This document shows, piece after piece, positions 17,977-25,660 of a DNA stretch of 64,000 nucleotides. Position 1 is the first letter of the stretch; every line of letters begins with the position of its first letter. A program made the position numbers and the translations under genes. This DNA is from Streptomyces cinnamoneus (GTDB lineage: Bacteria; Actinomycetota; Actinomycetes; Streptomycetales; Streptomycetaceae), in contig NZ_BMVB01000006.1 in assembly GCF_014650495.1 (NCBI RefSeq), positions 186,001 to 250,000 of the forward strand. Reading direction: 5' to 3'. The notes under the pieces were generated by a model. The model was not told the origin of the DNA and searched no databases. It saw only the letters and a program-made list of their open reading frames with translations.

Positions 17977-18102
17977 AGTCGAAGTCAAAGTCGCAGTCGA
18001 AGTCGCAGTGGCAGTGGCAGTGGCAGTGGCAGTCGAAAACGGGCTCGGTGCGGGCCCGGCCCAGGCCCAGGCCCAGGCCCGAACGCGGTCGCGGTCGCGG
18101 CG
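17977..18102. repeat. Three adjoining hexanucleotide microsatellites
   Basis: From 17977 to 18036 ten consecutive 6-mers follow the pattern AGTSRM (AGTCGA, AGTCGC, then AGTGGC four times, then AGTCGA). From 18052 to 18081 GGCCCA is repeated with small changes, and about 18085-18102 holds GCGGTC repeats. All three blocks have a 6-nt period. They fill nearly all of the gap between the carbamoyltransferase stop (18103) and the methyltransferase start (17960). Inference: a slippage-prone spacer that could vary in length between strains. Confidence 0.9.
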
Positions 18103-19056
18103 TCAGCGGTGGAGGCCCGCCACCCACTCCAGCACCGCCATCGCGCTGGACAGCTTCATCGCCGCCTGGGTCCAGGCCAGCGACCGGGGACCGTCCAGGA
18201 CGCGGCCCGCGACCTCGTCGCCGCGGTGGGCGGGCAGGTCGTGCATGAAGGAGGCCCGGGGCCAGCGGTCCAGCAGCGCCTCGTCGACGTGGAACGGGCG
18301 GAACGCCTCCCGCCAGCCGGGGTCGGGCTTGGCGGTGCCGGTGGTCTGCCAGCGGGTGGTGTAGACGACGTCCACGTTCCGGGGGGCGGCGGCGAGGCCG
18401 TGGATCTGCTCGACGACCGCGCCCACCGTGCCCGCCCGCCGCTCCGCCGTGCGCAGCTCGTCCGCGGGGACGCCGTACCCGACGGGGGTGGCGAAGGTGA
18501 GGTGGGCGCCGGGGACGGCGGCGAGGCCGTGGGCCAGGGCGACCGCGGTGTTGTTGCCCTCGCCCACGTAGAGCACGCGGATGCCGGTGAGGTCGCCGAA
18601 GGTGAGCGCGAGGGTGGCGAGGTCGCAGACGCCCTGGCTGGGGTGTTCCTCGGCGGCCATGGCGTTGACGACCGGCAGCCGGCCGTGGCGGGAGAGCCGG
18701 CGCAGCTCGTCGAGGGGGCCGGCGGTGCGGGCGACGAGGAGGTCGAGCATGGCGCCGAGGACCCGTCCGGTGTCGGGTATGGACTCGCCGGTGTTGAGCT
18801 GCAGGTCGCCGGGGCCGTAGGTGACCGGTACGGCGCCCAGCCGGACGGCGCCGACGGTGAAGGCGGTCCGGGTGCGGGTCGAGGTCCGGGTGAACAGCAC
18901 GCCCGCCACCTGTCCGGCCAGCGGGCGGTCGTGGGCCGCCGGGTCGTGGAACAGCTCGACGGACCGGGCGGTGAGGCTCGTCATCAGCGGGGGTGGCAGC
19001 TCGGCCAGTGAGAACAGTCCGCGTTCCCGGCCGGGGCCGGGCGGGGTGTCGCCCAT
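18103..19056 (-). CDS. Ornithine-carbamoyltransferase-family enzyme with altered acceptor motif
   Basis: This 317-residue protein keeps carbamoyl-phosphate binding motifs STRTR (59-63) and HPSQ (138-141). The HCLP loop that binds ornithine in true OTCase is HDLP here (272-275), so Cys273 is replaced by Asp. The usual SMG loop region reads TTGTAKPD. This points to an amine acceptor other than ornithine, perhaps 2,3-diaminopropionate or a related amino acid as in ureidoalanine pathways (inference). The start ATG 19056 has GAGGAG upstream. It lies 76 nt after the diiron oxygenase on the same strand, beside an SbnA-like enzyme, which supports a role in secondary rather than arginine metabolism. 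Confidence 0.8.
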   Translation of the reverse strand: MGDTPPGPGRERGLFSLAELPPPLMTSLTARSVELFHDPAAHDRPLAGQVAGVLFTRTSTRTRTAFTVGAVRLGAVPVTYGPGDLQLNTGESIPDTGRVLGAMLDLLVARTAGPLDELRRLSRHGRLPVVNAMAAEEHPSQGVCDLATLALTFGDLTGIRVLYVGEGNNTAVALAHGLAAVPGAHLTFATPVGYGVPADELRTAERRAGTVGAVVEQIHGLAAAPRNVDVVYTTRWQTTGTAKPDPGWREAFRPFHVDEALLDRWPRASFMHDLPAHRGDEVAGRVLDGPRSLAWTQAAMKLSSAMAVLEWVAGLHR

Positions 19057-19132
19057 GAGACCTCACTCCTCGGTTCGTGGCGGGCCGGCGCCCGGCCGTA
19101 CCGCGTGGCGGACCGGCTCCGGCCGGTTCGGG

Positions 19133-20059
19133 TCAGCGCAACAGTTCGGCGGTGGAGAAGGCTTCGCGGCCCCCGGGCACGTCCAGCACTCCGGTCTCCT
19201 CGAACAGCCGGACGGCGTGCCGGGAGGCGGTCCTGATGCCCTGGTCGACCCGGTCGGCCGGGTAGGAGTCCGCGACGACCGCGGCGACGTCGGCGGGGCC
19301 GAGCCCCGCGGCGGCCAGCGAGGCCCGTACCGGGCGCAGGTCGGGCAGCAGGCTGGAGCGGATGAGGCCCGGCAGGCAGCGGGCGATGCGGCCGCGCAGG
19401 GCGGCGGGCTGCTGGCCCCAGACCTCGCGGAAGAGCCCGGCGAAGAAGACGTGGTGGCGGCCCTCGTCGCGGGCGTGGTCGCGGACGGTGTCCCGTACGA
19501 GGGTGAGGACGCGGGGGTCCTTGGGCACGTCGTTGAGGATCGCCGTGATCAGCGTTTCGAAGACGACGACCTGCAGCAGCTGGGCGAGGCGGCCCGCGTC
19601 GGGCAGCGCGCCCTCCCCCACCGCGTCGAGCCGCGCGAGGAAGGGGGCGAAGTCGTAGGGGGCGGGGGCGATGCCGCTGGCGCGGGAGAGCTGGTCGATG
19701 ACGTCGAGGCTGCACAGGGAGTGGTAGCCCTCGTCGACGTAGATGCGGTAGGCGTCGAGGCGGGTCGCGGTGCGGACGTCCAGGCCGCTGCGGCCGCCGG
19801 CGATGCGTTCCGTGACCCGGTTGACCACCCGGGTCTCGAACTGGGTGGTGAAGTCGAGGTAGTGGTAGAGGTGCCGGGCGAAGAGCGCTCTGCGGTGGGG
19901 GGCGGGCAGTGCGCGGACCCGCGGATGGTCGCCGTAGGGGACGAGGGCGGGCGGGAAGAACAGCTGTCCGGCGTCCAGTTCGTCACCGAGCCGGCGGCGT
20001 GGGCAGGTGCGTACGCCGGCGCGTTCGTCCCATTCGCGCCGGGGGTCGGCCGCGCTCAT
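19133..20059 (-). CDS. AurF-type diiron N-oxygenase
   Basis: This 308-residue ferritin-like protein has all seven iron ligands of AurF at identical spacing: Glu75, Glu110, His113, Glu168, His195, Glu199 and His202, against 101, 136, 139, 196, 223, 227 and 230 in AurF. The motifs are TTQFETRV, YVDEGYHS, VVFETLIT and HARDEGRHH. Family members oxidise an amine to hydroxylamine, nitroso or nitro with O2 at a diiron site. The start ATG 20059 overlaps the stop of the PLP enzyme (ATGA) and is preceded by GGAAGGAA, so the two are translationally coupled and probably consecutive in one pathway. The amine substrate is unknown. Confidence 0.9.
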   Translation of the reverse strand: MSAADPRREWDERAGVRTCPRRRLGDELDAGQLFFPPALVPYGDHPRVRALPAPHRRALFARHLYHYLDFTTQFETRVVNRVTERIAGGRSGLDVRTATRLDAYRIYVDEGYHSLCSLDVIDQLSRASGIAPAPYDFAPFLARLDAVGEGALPDAGRLAQLLQVVVFETLITAILNDVPKDPRVLTLVRDTVRDHARDEGRHHVFFAGLFREVWGQQPAALRGRIARCLPGLIRSSLLPDLRPVRASLAAAGLGPADVAAVVADSYPADRVDQGIRTASRHAVRLFEETGVLDVPGGREAFSTAELLR

Positions 20060-21153
20060 CGAAACCGTTCCTTCCCGTGGTCGTACGGGGCCGGGGCACC
20101 GCGGCCGGCCCAGGGGGCGGCGGCGCGCGCGCCGGGGTGGCGGGGCGGGTCGTGCACGGCGAGGATCTCCACGCCCCGTCCGACGTCCACGGGCACCAGG
20201 CTCTGGCGGTTCCGCCACGGCGCCGAGTAGACGGTGTCGAGGTAGCGGTCGGCGCCGTCCGGGCACAGGCATGCCGCGGCGGTGCGCCGGGGGGTGCCGC
20301 GGAAGAGCCGCAGAGCCGTGGCGATCAGCGCGCCGGAACTGCCGCCGACGCCGATGCCGGTGGCCCCCGCGAGCCACAGGCAGGCGCTGACCGCCTCCTG
20401 GGGGGTGATGCGGACGGTGGGCCGGTGGCCGCCGGGCAGGAAGGCCGAGGGGCGGCTCGCGCCGATGCCCGACAGCACGCGCCGGCCGGAGGCGCCGCCG
20501 AGGGCGGCCGAGCCGACGACGTCCACGCCGACCAGCTCCCAGTGCGGCCGGGCCGCCAGGGCGTAGTCGCGGAAGCCGGCCAGGGTGCCTCCGGTGGAGA
20601 CGGCGATCAGGACGCTGACCGGGCCCTCGTGGATCTGCGCGCGTAGCTCGGGGGCGGTCTCCCGGACGTGCACGGCGGGGCTGGCCGGGTTGGCGTACTG
20701 GTTGGGCCAGACCAGGCGGGGCTGGGCGGCCAGCCGCCGCTCGATGTGGGCGAGCCTGCTGAGCAGGTAGCCGCCCGCGCCGTCCGGTTCGTCGACGGTG
20801 ACCACCCGTCCGTCGAGCGCGCGTACGGCGTCGACGAGCGAGGCGCTGCTGCGGGGGTCCACGACGGCGGTGAACGGCACCCGGTGGGCCGCCGCCAGGG
20901 CGGCGAGCGCGAGGCCCAGATTGCCGGACGTGGACTCGATGATGCCGAACCGGGCGTCCACGCGGCCGGCGACGTCCTCCCAGAGGGCGAGGGCCGTCCT
21001 GCCCTTCACGGAACCGTGCGGGTTGTGCGACTCCAATTTGAGCCACAGGGTGGCGGGACGCCCGTCGACGGACAGCTGCAGGGCGACCACCGGGCTGGGC
21101 GGCACGGGAGATCCGTCTCCCGGGCGGTGCGTGCGGCCGTCCGCAAGGCCCAC
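20056..21153 (-). CDS. SbnA/cysteine-synthase-like PLP enzyme of the cluster
   Basis: This fold-type II PLP enzyme has HGSVKGRT with the Schiff-base Lys (residue 50 from the chosen start), ESTSGNLGLALA, the phosphate loop STGGTLAG and GGSSGA. Its closing motif CPDGADRYLDTVY resembles SbnA, which joins O-phosphoserine and glutamate en route to 2,3-diaminopropionate. No SbnB (opine dehydrogenase) gene is nearby, so a different nucleophile is possible. I chose GTG 21153 because GGGGAGG lies 7 nt upstream; ATG 21210 is in frame but would give an almost absent leader from the promoter at 21226-21255. The 3' end overlaps the diiron oxygenase start. Family call is good; exact product is inference. 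Confidence 0.85.
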   Translation of the reverse strand: MGLADGRTHRPGDGSPVPPSPVVALQLSVDGRPATLWLKLESHNPHGSVKGRTALALWEDVAGRVDARFGIIESTSGNLGLALAALAAAHRVPFTAVVDPRSSASLVDAVRALDGRVVTVDEPDGAGGYLLSRLAHIERRLAAQPRLVWPNQYANPASPAVHVRETAPELRAQIHEGPVSVLIAVSTGGTLAGFRDYALAARPHWELVGVDVVGSAALGGASGRRVLSGIGASRPSAFLPGGHRPTVRITPQEAVSACLWLAGATGIGVGGSSGALIATALRLFRGTPRRTAAACLCPDGADRYLDTVYSAPWRNRQSLVPVDVGRGVEILAVHDPPRHPGARAAAPWAGRGAPAPYDHGKERFR

Positions 21154-21225
21154 CAAGACGCCTCCCCGAGACTGCCCGGCACCGGCCCCTTTCGCCGACC
21201 GGGAATCCATGCTCCCGGACCTTCG

Positions 21226-21255
21226 AATCTATGGGCGCGTCCCTCCCTACTGCAA
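21226..21255 (-). promoter_or_regulatory. Candidate promoter of the biosynthetic genes
   Basis: On the minus strand TTGCAG (21255-21250) is followed after 18 nt by TAGATT (21231-21226), a reasonable sigma-70-type -35/-10 pair. Transcription would start near 21219, about 66 nt before the GTG at 21153. It sits in the 190-nt gap after the exporter gene, so the PLP-to-methyltransferase genes may be transcribed separately from the exporter. Confidence 0.4.
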
Positions 21256-21400
21256 GGTAGTGAACGCGCCACCTTCCCCGGCCTTGCCCGGACCGACGGC
21301 CATGGCAGCCGCATCGCCGCAGGACCGTCCGCCCCCGAGGGGACGTCGGGGCCCGCCCGCCCGGCGGCCGGACGAACCGGCGGCCGGACGGGCGGTGCCG

Positions 21401-22927
21401 TCAGCGGGGAGGCTGGTCGGACGCCTCGTCACCCGCCCGGGCCGGGCCGGGCAGCCGGGCCGCGTCCTGCTGCCGGATCCCGTCGCTCGCGTTGGCCGTC
21501 GGCTCCAGTGCGGGCGTGGGGCGTTTGGGCGTCTTGCCCGGCGAGGGCGTCTTGCCCGGCGACGGGGTCTTCGGTGCGGCCGGGGTCACCGGGACGACGG
21601 GGGCCGCCGCCCGCTTGACGACGGACGAGCCCTGCCCGCCGCCCGTGCTGACCACGGGGCCCTCCGCCACCGGCGCACCGGACGGCACCGGTACGCCGGG
21701 CAGCATGCCGGCCCGGTACATCCAGGCCACCCCGCCCGCGGAGACCAGCCCCCAGCACAGGCAGCACAGCCAGGGCAGCCAGTACAGGTCGGCCTGCTTG
21801 CCGATGTCCATGGCCCGGCCGACCACGGCGTTGCCGCCGGTCGCCGCGATCCCGGAGAAGACGTAGAAGAGCCCGAAGTAGGTGCCGGTCAGGCTCTCGC
21901 GACCGAACTGCGGGATCAGCTCCATCGCCGTCGGGTGGGCGACCATGATGCCGAAGAAGAGCATCACCGATCCGATCACCATGACGAGGGTGCGCGCCAG
22001 CGCCTCGGCGGTGCTCCCCGGCGGCGCGGATCCGCACACGAGCAGCGGGGGCAGGAAGCTCACCCCCATGACGACGAGCCCGGAGCTCACCCAGCGGGTG
22101 CCGCCGCCGTTGCGTCCCAGGGCTCTGGTGATGCGCAGCTGGAACAGCATGTTGGCGATGGCGCCCGCCGCCAGCAGGACCCCTGCCGCGCCCTTCCAGC
22201 CGGAGGCGTCCAGTGCCCCTTCGGGCAGCAGCAGGTAGAGCTGGTTCTCCATGGTGAACATGCCCGTGGTGGCCAGGCAGAACAGCAGGAACCGGCGGTT
22301 GCAGCACGCCTCGCGCCAGTCGGCGAACACGGTGGCGGAGGGCCCGCGGGGCGGCGCCCCGTGCGTGGGCAGCACCATCGCCTGGGCGATGGTCAGCACG
22401 CCGAAGACGGCGGCGGCCACCACCGCGCAGAGCCGGAAGTCGGCGAGGAACAGCACGCTGCCCAGCAGGAGTCCGAGGAGTGAACCGGTGGTGGCGTAGA
22501 CGTTGAGGAGCGCGAACGCCTCGGCCTTGCGGTCACCCGACTCCAGCGCCACGTAGGTGCGTACGGCCGGATAGAACAGGGCCGCCGCGAGTCCGGTGAG
22601 CACGGAGGCGCACAGCAGCAGCCACAGCGAACTGCCGAAGGCGAACAGGCCGAAGCCCACGGTGCGCAACGTGCACCCGGTGATGATGACCACGCGCGGG
22701 CCCAGCCGGTCGGCCGCGGAGCCGCCCAGGATGAACAGGCCCTGCTGGCTGAGATTCCGCGCTCCGAGCACCAGGCCGACAAGCGCGGCCGACATTCCCA
22801 GACCCTGTTCCAGGTATGCCGCAAGAAACGGCATCAGGAGATAGAACCCGATGTCGATTCCAAACTGGTTGAACAATAGCAATCGCAATGCGAGGGAGAA
22901 GTCGCGGGTCGCCCGAATGTTTCTCAT
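21401..22927 (-). CDS. MFS exporter with long proline-rich cytosolic tail
   Basis: This 508-residue major facilitator protein has about 12 hydrophobic segments and the loop-2 motif GGSAADRLGPR near residue 70. The core ends near residue 410. It is followed by a ~100-residue tail containing KTPSPGKTPSPGKTPKRP-type repeats, which is unusual for MFS proteins. The start ATG 22927 has AGGAA 6 nt upstream; the further upstream in-frame ATG has no site. Position at the head of the biosynthetic block suggests export of, and self-resistance to, the cluster product (inference). Confidence 0.85.
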   Translation of the reverse strand: MRNIRATRDFSLALRLLLFNQFGIDIGFYLLMPFLAAYLEQGLGMSAALVGLVLGARNLSQQGLFILGGSAADRLGPRVVIITGCTLRTVGFGLFAFGSSLWLLLCASVLTGLAAALFYPAVRTYVALESGDRKAEAFALLNVYATTGSLLGLLLGSVLFLADFRLCAVVAAAVFGVLTIAQAMVLPTHGAPPRGPSATVFADWREACCNRRFLLFCLATTGMFTMENQLYLLLPEGALDASGWKGAAGVLLAAGAIANMLFQLRITRALGRNGGGTRWVSSGLVVMGVSFLPPLLVCGSAPPGSTAEALARTLVMVIGSVMLFFGIMVAHPTAMELIPQFGRESLTGTYFGLFYVFSGIAATGGNAVVGRAMDIGKQADLYWLPWLCCLCWGLVSAGGVAWMYRAGMLPGVPVPSGAPVAEGPVVSTGGGQGSSVVKRAAAPVVPVTPAAPKTPSPGKTPSPGKTPKRPTPALEPTANASDGIRQQDAARLPGPARAGDEASDQPPR

Positions 22928-23042
22928 GCGCGTTCCTGGATCCAGCCCGGGCAGGCGAGAACACCCTGGAACCAAGGGCGCGCCATACGACCGGGGGGTT
23001 TGACGGTGCGCCAAGCGGCAGGGACGGCAACTGGGGCGACCT

Positions 23043-23072
23043 CAGGCTTCTTCCTGATCAGAAGCCTGATCA
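23043..23072. promoter_or_regulatory. Inverted repeat upstream of the exporter
   Basis: CAGGCTTC (23043-23050) and GAAGCCTG (23061-23068) form an 8-bp inverted repeat with a 10-nt centre. CTGATCA occurs twice at 12-nt spacing (23054-23060, 23066-23072). It lies about 120 nt upstream of the MFS start. It may be an operator or a hairpin; no regulator gene is adjacent. Confidence 0.4.
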
Positions 23073-23276
23073 AGGGTCAGAGCGCCCCGGTATCCAGCTC
23101 GTCGGCTCGCTTTTCCGTTCGCAGGAACGGCCGCACACGCTGACGTTTGAGTGGGCGGTCGATCATATGCTTTTGCGGTGCATCCTCACTGACCCCCGAC
23201 TGCTCTCGGAAGATGAGCAGAGGACACTTTAGCAAAGCAACCTCTTTCCCAACAGTGCTGAGGAAGCCGTGCGGTA

Positions 23277-23504
23277 TCACCGCAGGACTCTCACGATGGG
23301 CACCGAATTAATTCCGGTTATTTCTTCGAGCGCTGGAACGATCGTGCATACGAACGGGTCCGTGACGAACTGACCGAGTACGAACTGGCCGCTGACGAAC
23401 TGACCCAGTACGAACTGGCCGGTGACGAACTGACCTCCGAGCGCCCCTCTTGTGCACCCCCGGGCGATACGCCGACGAAGCGACGGCGATGCGACGGCGC
23501 CCAT
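23277..23504 (-). CDS. Doubtful micro-ORF with GQFVx pentapeptide repeats
   Basis: A 75-codon frame from ATG 23504 reads a basic N-terminus (LRRRIARGCTRGALG), then GQFVT, GQFVL, GQFVS, GQFVL, GQFVT and DPFVC, then a hydrophobic C-terminal part. Synonymous changes between repeat units (GGT/GGC, GTC/GTA) hint at coding or simply at age. There is no convincing ribosome site. The opposite strand is also open across the repeats without a start codon. I do not recognise it. It could be a small structural or precursor peptide, or a non-coding repeat. Confidence 0.25.
   Translation of the reverse strand: MGAVASPSLRRRIARGCTRGALGGQFVTGQFVLGQFVSGQFVLGQFVTDPFVCTIVPALEEITGINSVPIVRVLR
23349..23433. repeat. 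15-nt tandem repeat array
   Basis: About five and a half 15-nt units alternate between two versions, core GACGAACTGACC and TACGAACTGGCC, giving a 30-nt higher-order period. The 15-nt period preserves the reading frame on both strands. Confidence 0.85.
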
Positions 23505-23602
23505 GCCGAATCCGCTGCGGACGTCCCGTCAACCACCCCGATCGACAAGCCCCTTGGCCGCCGCCTGACACCACATCAGCCCTGCGCGACGGCCCGGTGG
23601 GC

Positions 23603-24085
23603 TCAGTCCTGGCCGAGGCCCTCGAACCAGGTGGGGGCCGCCCCCGACGCCGCCTGCTTGATGCGGGTCAGCGCGAAGTCCTCCAGCTCCGGCAGCGCGT
23701 CCGCCTCGAACCAGCCCACGTCCAGCGACTCGTCGTCGTTCACGCACGCCTCGCCGCCCACCGCGCGGGCGACGAAGCAGATGTCCATGAACTGGCAGAT
23801 GTCGCCGTTGGGGTAGGTGACCGGCTTCAGGGCCTCGACCAGCAGGACCTTCTCCGCGACGCAGTGGACCGCCGTCTCCTCGAAGACCTCGCGCACGATC
23901 GCCGCGGCGGGCTGCTCGCCCGGCTCGGGGATGCCCCCGATGATCGACCACTGGCCGGTGTCGGAGCGACGGCCGAGCAGCACCCGGCCGGCGTCGTCGA
24001 GGACGACGGCGCTGACGCCGGGCATCCAGAGCAGCCGGTTGCCGGCTGTGGCGCGGAGGTCACGGAGGAAGTCGGGGATGGGCAT
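23603..24085 (-). CDS. Nudix hydrolase
   Basis: This 160-residue protein carries a clear Nudix box (GGIPEPGEQ through REVFEETAV, residues ~50-72) that binds Mg2+ and cleaves nucleoside diphosphate-X substrates. The layout (short N-terminal helix, RRSDTGQWSIIGG before the box) is that of MutT/ADP-ribose-type housekeeping Nudix enzymes. ATG 24085 is the start. The substrate cannot be told from sequence. Confidence 0.9.
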   Translation of the reverse strand: MPIPDFLRDLRATAGNRLLWMPGVSAVVLDDAGRVLLGRRSDTGQWSIIGGIPEPGEQPAAAIVREVFEETAVHCVAEKVLLVEALKPVTYPNGDICQFMDICFVARAVGGEACVNDDESLDVGWFEADALPELEDFALTRIKQAASGAAPTWFEGLGQD

Positions 24086-24132
24086 GCGCCGAGCCTAACG
24101 GCGGTGCGAGGACGCCGTGACCCGGGCCGGGG

Positions 24133-24726
24133 TCAGGCGGACGCCGGGCGTCCGCCGAGCAGGCGGAGCCGGGCGCGGATGACGCGGACGGCCGCTTCGG
24201 CGTCGTCGACGGTGACCGTGAACGTCCGGCCGTCGCCGAGCCGCACCACGAGGCCCTCGCCGCGCCGCACGACGACGGCCGTGCCCTTCTCCGGGCGCCA
24301 GCGGTAGCCCCAGCCGCCCCACTGGCGGGGGGTGACCCGGGGAGCGAAGTCGGCGCCGACCACGTGCGTCAGCGGAATGCGGGTGCGCGGGACGCCGATG
24401 TGGCCGCAGCGGACCTCCAGGGTGTCCTTGTCGACCCGGACGGCGACGTGCACGAAGGCGAGGGTGCCGTAGAGCATGAGCAGACCCGCCGCCACACAGC
24501 CGACGACGGCCATCACCAGAGGGGCCGGCCCGGAGGTCCAGGAGCCGTCGACGGCCAGGTCGATGCCGAGGGCCAGACAGGCGGCGCCGGCGGCCGCCAG
24601 CACCCATTGCACGCGGTTGGTCGCGCGGCCCGTCCAGACGGCGGGGGTCGCCCCACCCGGCTGCTCGTCGCTCTCGGGGCTCCGTGAGCCCTCGTGACCC
24701 TGCGGGCCCTGGGAGTGGTCCCTCAT
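24133..24726 (-). CDS. PH-domain-like membrane protein
   Basis: This 197-residue protein has a hydrophilic N-terminus and two adjacent transmembrane segments (WVLAAAGAACLALGI and PLVMAVVGCVAAGLLMLYG). A C-terminal region (VRVDKDTLEVRCG to ARLRLL) looks like the bacterial PH-like domain of actinobacterial DUF3093-type proteins. Start ATG 24726. Function unknown; a membrane location is visible. Confidence 0.75.
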   Translation of the reverse strand: MRDHSQGPQGHEGSRSPESDEQPGGATPAVWTGRATNRVQWVLAAAGAACLALGIDLAVDGSWTSGPAPLVMAVVGCVAAGLLMLYGTLAFVHVAVRVDKDTLEVRCGHIGVPRTRIPLTHVVGADFAPRVTPRQWGGWGYRWRPEKGTAVVVRRGEGLVVRLGDGRTFTVTVDDAEAAVRVIRARLRLLGGRPASA

Positions 24727-24794
24727 ACCGGGAAGCCTACTCACCTTCCGCCGCCCTGGCAGGAGTGCGCGCGGACGAACCCGGCAGGGGTGCG

Positions 24795-25583
24795 TCAGGG
24801 GCGCGCGGCGCCGACGGAGAGCAGCGAGCGGCCCTCGGCGTAGGCCAGCGCGGCGGACACCGGCTCCGTTTCCCGGCCGCTGAGCAGGACGGTGAGGCGG
24901 CCCGACGGCTCGGCGTCGGGGGCGGGCGCGGCACCGATGCGGCGCAGGGCCTGGGCGGCGACAGCCTCGGCCGAGCCGTACAGCTCGACGGGCGGGCCCG
25001 CGGGGTCCTCGACGGCGGCGCGGATGCGGTCGGCGACGAGCTCGTAGTGGGTGCAGCCCAGGACGACGCCGCGCACGGTGCGGGGCGTGGCGGCGGCGGC
25101 CGCCTTGACCGCGATCTCGATGGCGTCGGTGTCGGCCCGCTCCACGGCGTCGGCCAGGCCCGGGCAGGGCACCTCGGTCACGTCGACGCCGGAGGCGAAG
25201 TCGTGGATGAGACCGCGCTGGTAGGGACTGCCCGTGGTGGCCGGGGTGGCCCAGATGGCGACGGGGCCGCCGCCCGCCGCGGCGGGCTTGATGGCCGGAA
25301 CGGTGCCGACGACGGGCAGGGCCGGCTCCAGCTCGGCGCGTATCGCCTCCAGTGCGTGCACGGAGGCGGTGTTGCAGGCGACGATCAGCGCGTCGGGGCG
25401 GTGTGCCGCGGCGGCGCGGGCGCAGGCCAGGGCGCGCTCGGTGACGTCCTCGGGAGTCCTGGGTCCCCACGGCATGGTGTCGGGGGCGGACGAGAGCACG
25501 ATGTCGGCGTCGGGCCGCAGCCGGTGCACGGCGGCGGCAGCCGCCAGGAGGCCGATCCCGGAGTCCATGAGCGCGATCTTCAC
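24795..25583 (-). CDS. Aspartate/glutamate racemase family protein (MurI-like)
   Basis: This 262-residue protein has the DSGIGLLA opening (MurI DSGIGG) and both catalytic cysteines in VACNTASV and LGCTHYE, so it is a cofactor-independent racemase, probably making D-glutamate. It begins GTG 25583 with a possible -10 TAAAGT (25595-25590) only 6 nt upstream and no ribosome site, which suggests a leaderless message. It is shorter and more divergent at the C-terminus than canonical MurI, so it may be a second copy. Confidence 0.8.
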   Translation of the reverse strand: MKIALMDSGIGLLAAAAAVHRLRPDADIVLSSAPDTMPWGPRTPEDVTERALACARAAAAHRPDALIVACNTASVHALEAIRAELEPALPVVGTVPAIKPAAAGGGPVAIWATPATTGSPYQRGLIHDFASGVDVTEVPCPGLADAVERADTDAIEIAVKAAAAATPRTVRGVVLGCTHYELVADRIRAAVEDPAGPPVELYGSAEAVAAQALRRIGAAPAPDAEPSGRLTVLLSGRETEPVSAALAYAEGRSLLSVGAARP

Positions 25584-25660
25584 CCGGCCACTTTAGTCGA
25601 TTTCGCCGATCCGGCCGTGCGGGTGCCCCGGGCGGGCGTCCGTGCGGCAGACTGCGACGG

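Larger units (their letters stand above)
22928..23602. other. 675-base gap between MFS and Nudix genes
   Basis: No firmly supported gene is present. The stretch is AT-richer than its surroundings between about 23060 and 23350. It contains the inverted repeat at 23043-23072, the 15-nt repeat array at 23349-23433 and a doubtful 75-codon minus-strand frame (23504-23277) that includes the array. Confidence 0.6.

Noticed and set aside
17975..19066. Alternative minus frame ending in a D/F/C/H repeat tail
   Set aside because: It is a +1 shadow of the carbamoyltransferase, which has conserved motifs in its own frame. The tail is a by-product of the microsatellite, though noted as a finding.
23349..23433. 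Tandem repeats as a CRISPR array
   Set aside because: Units are 15 nt, directly abutting, with no unique spacers and no cas genes.
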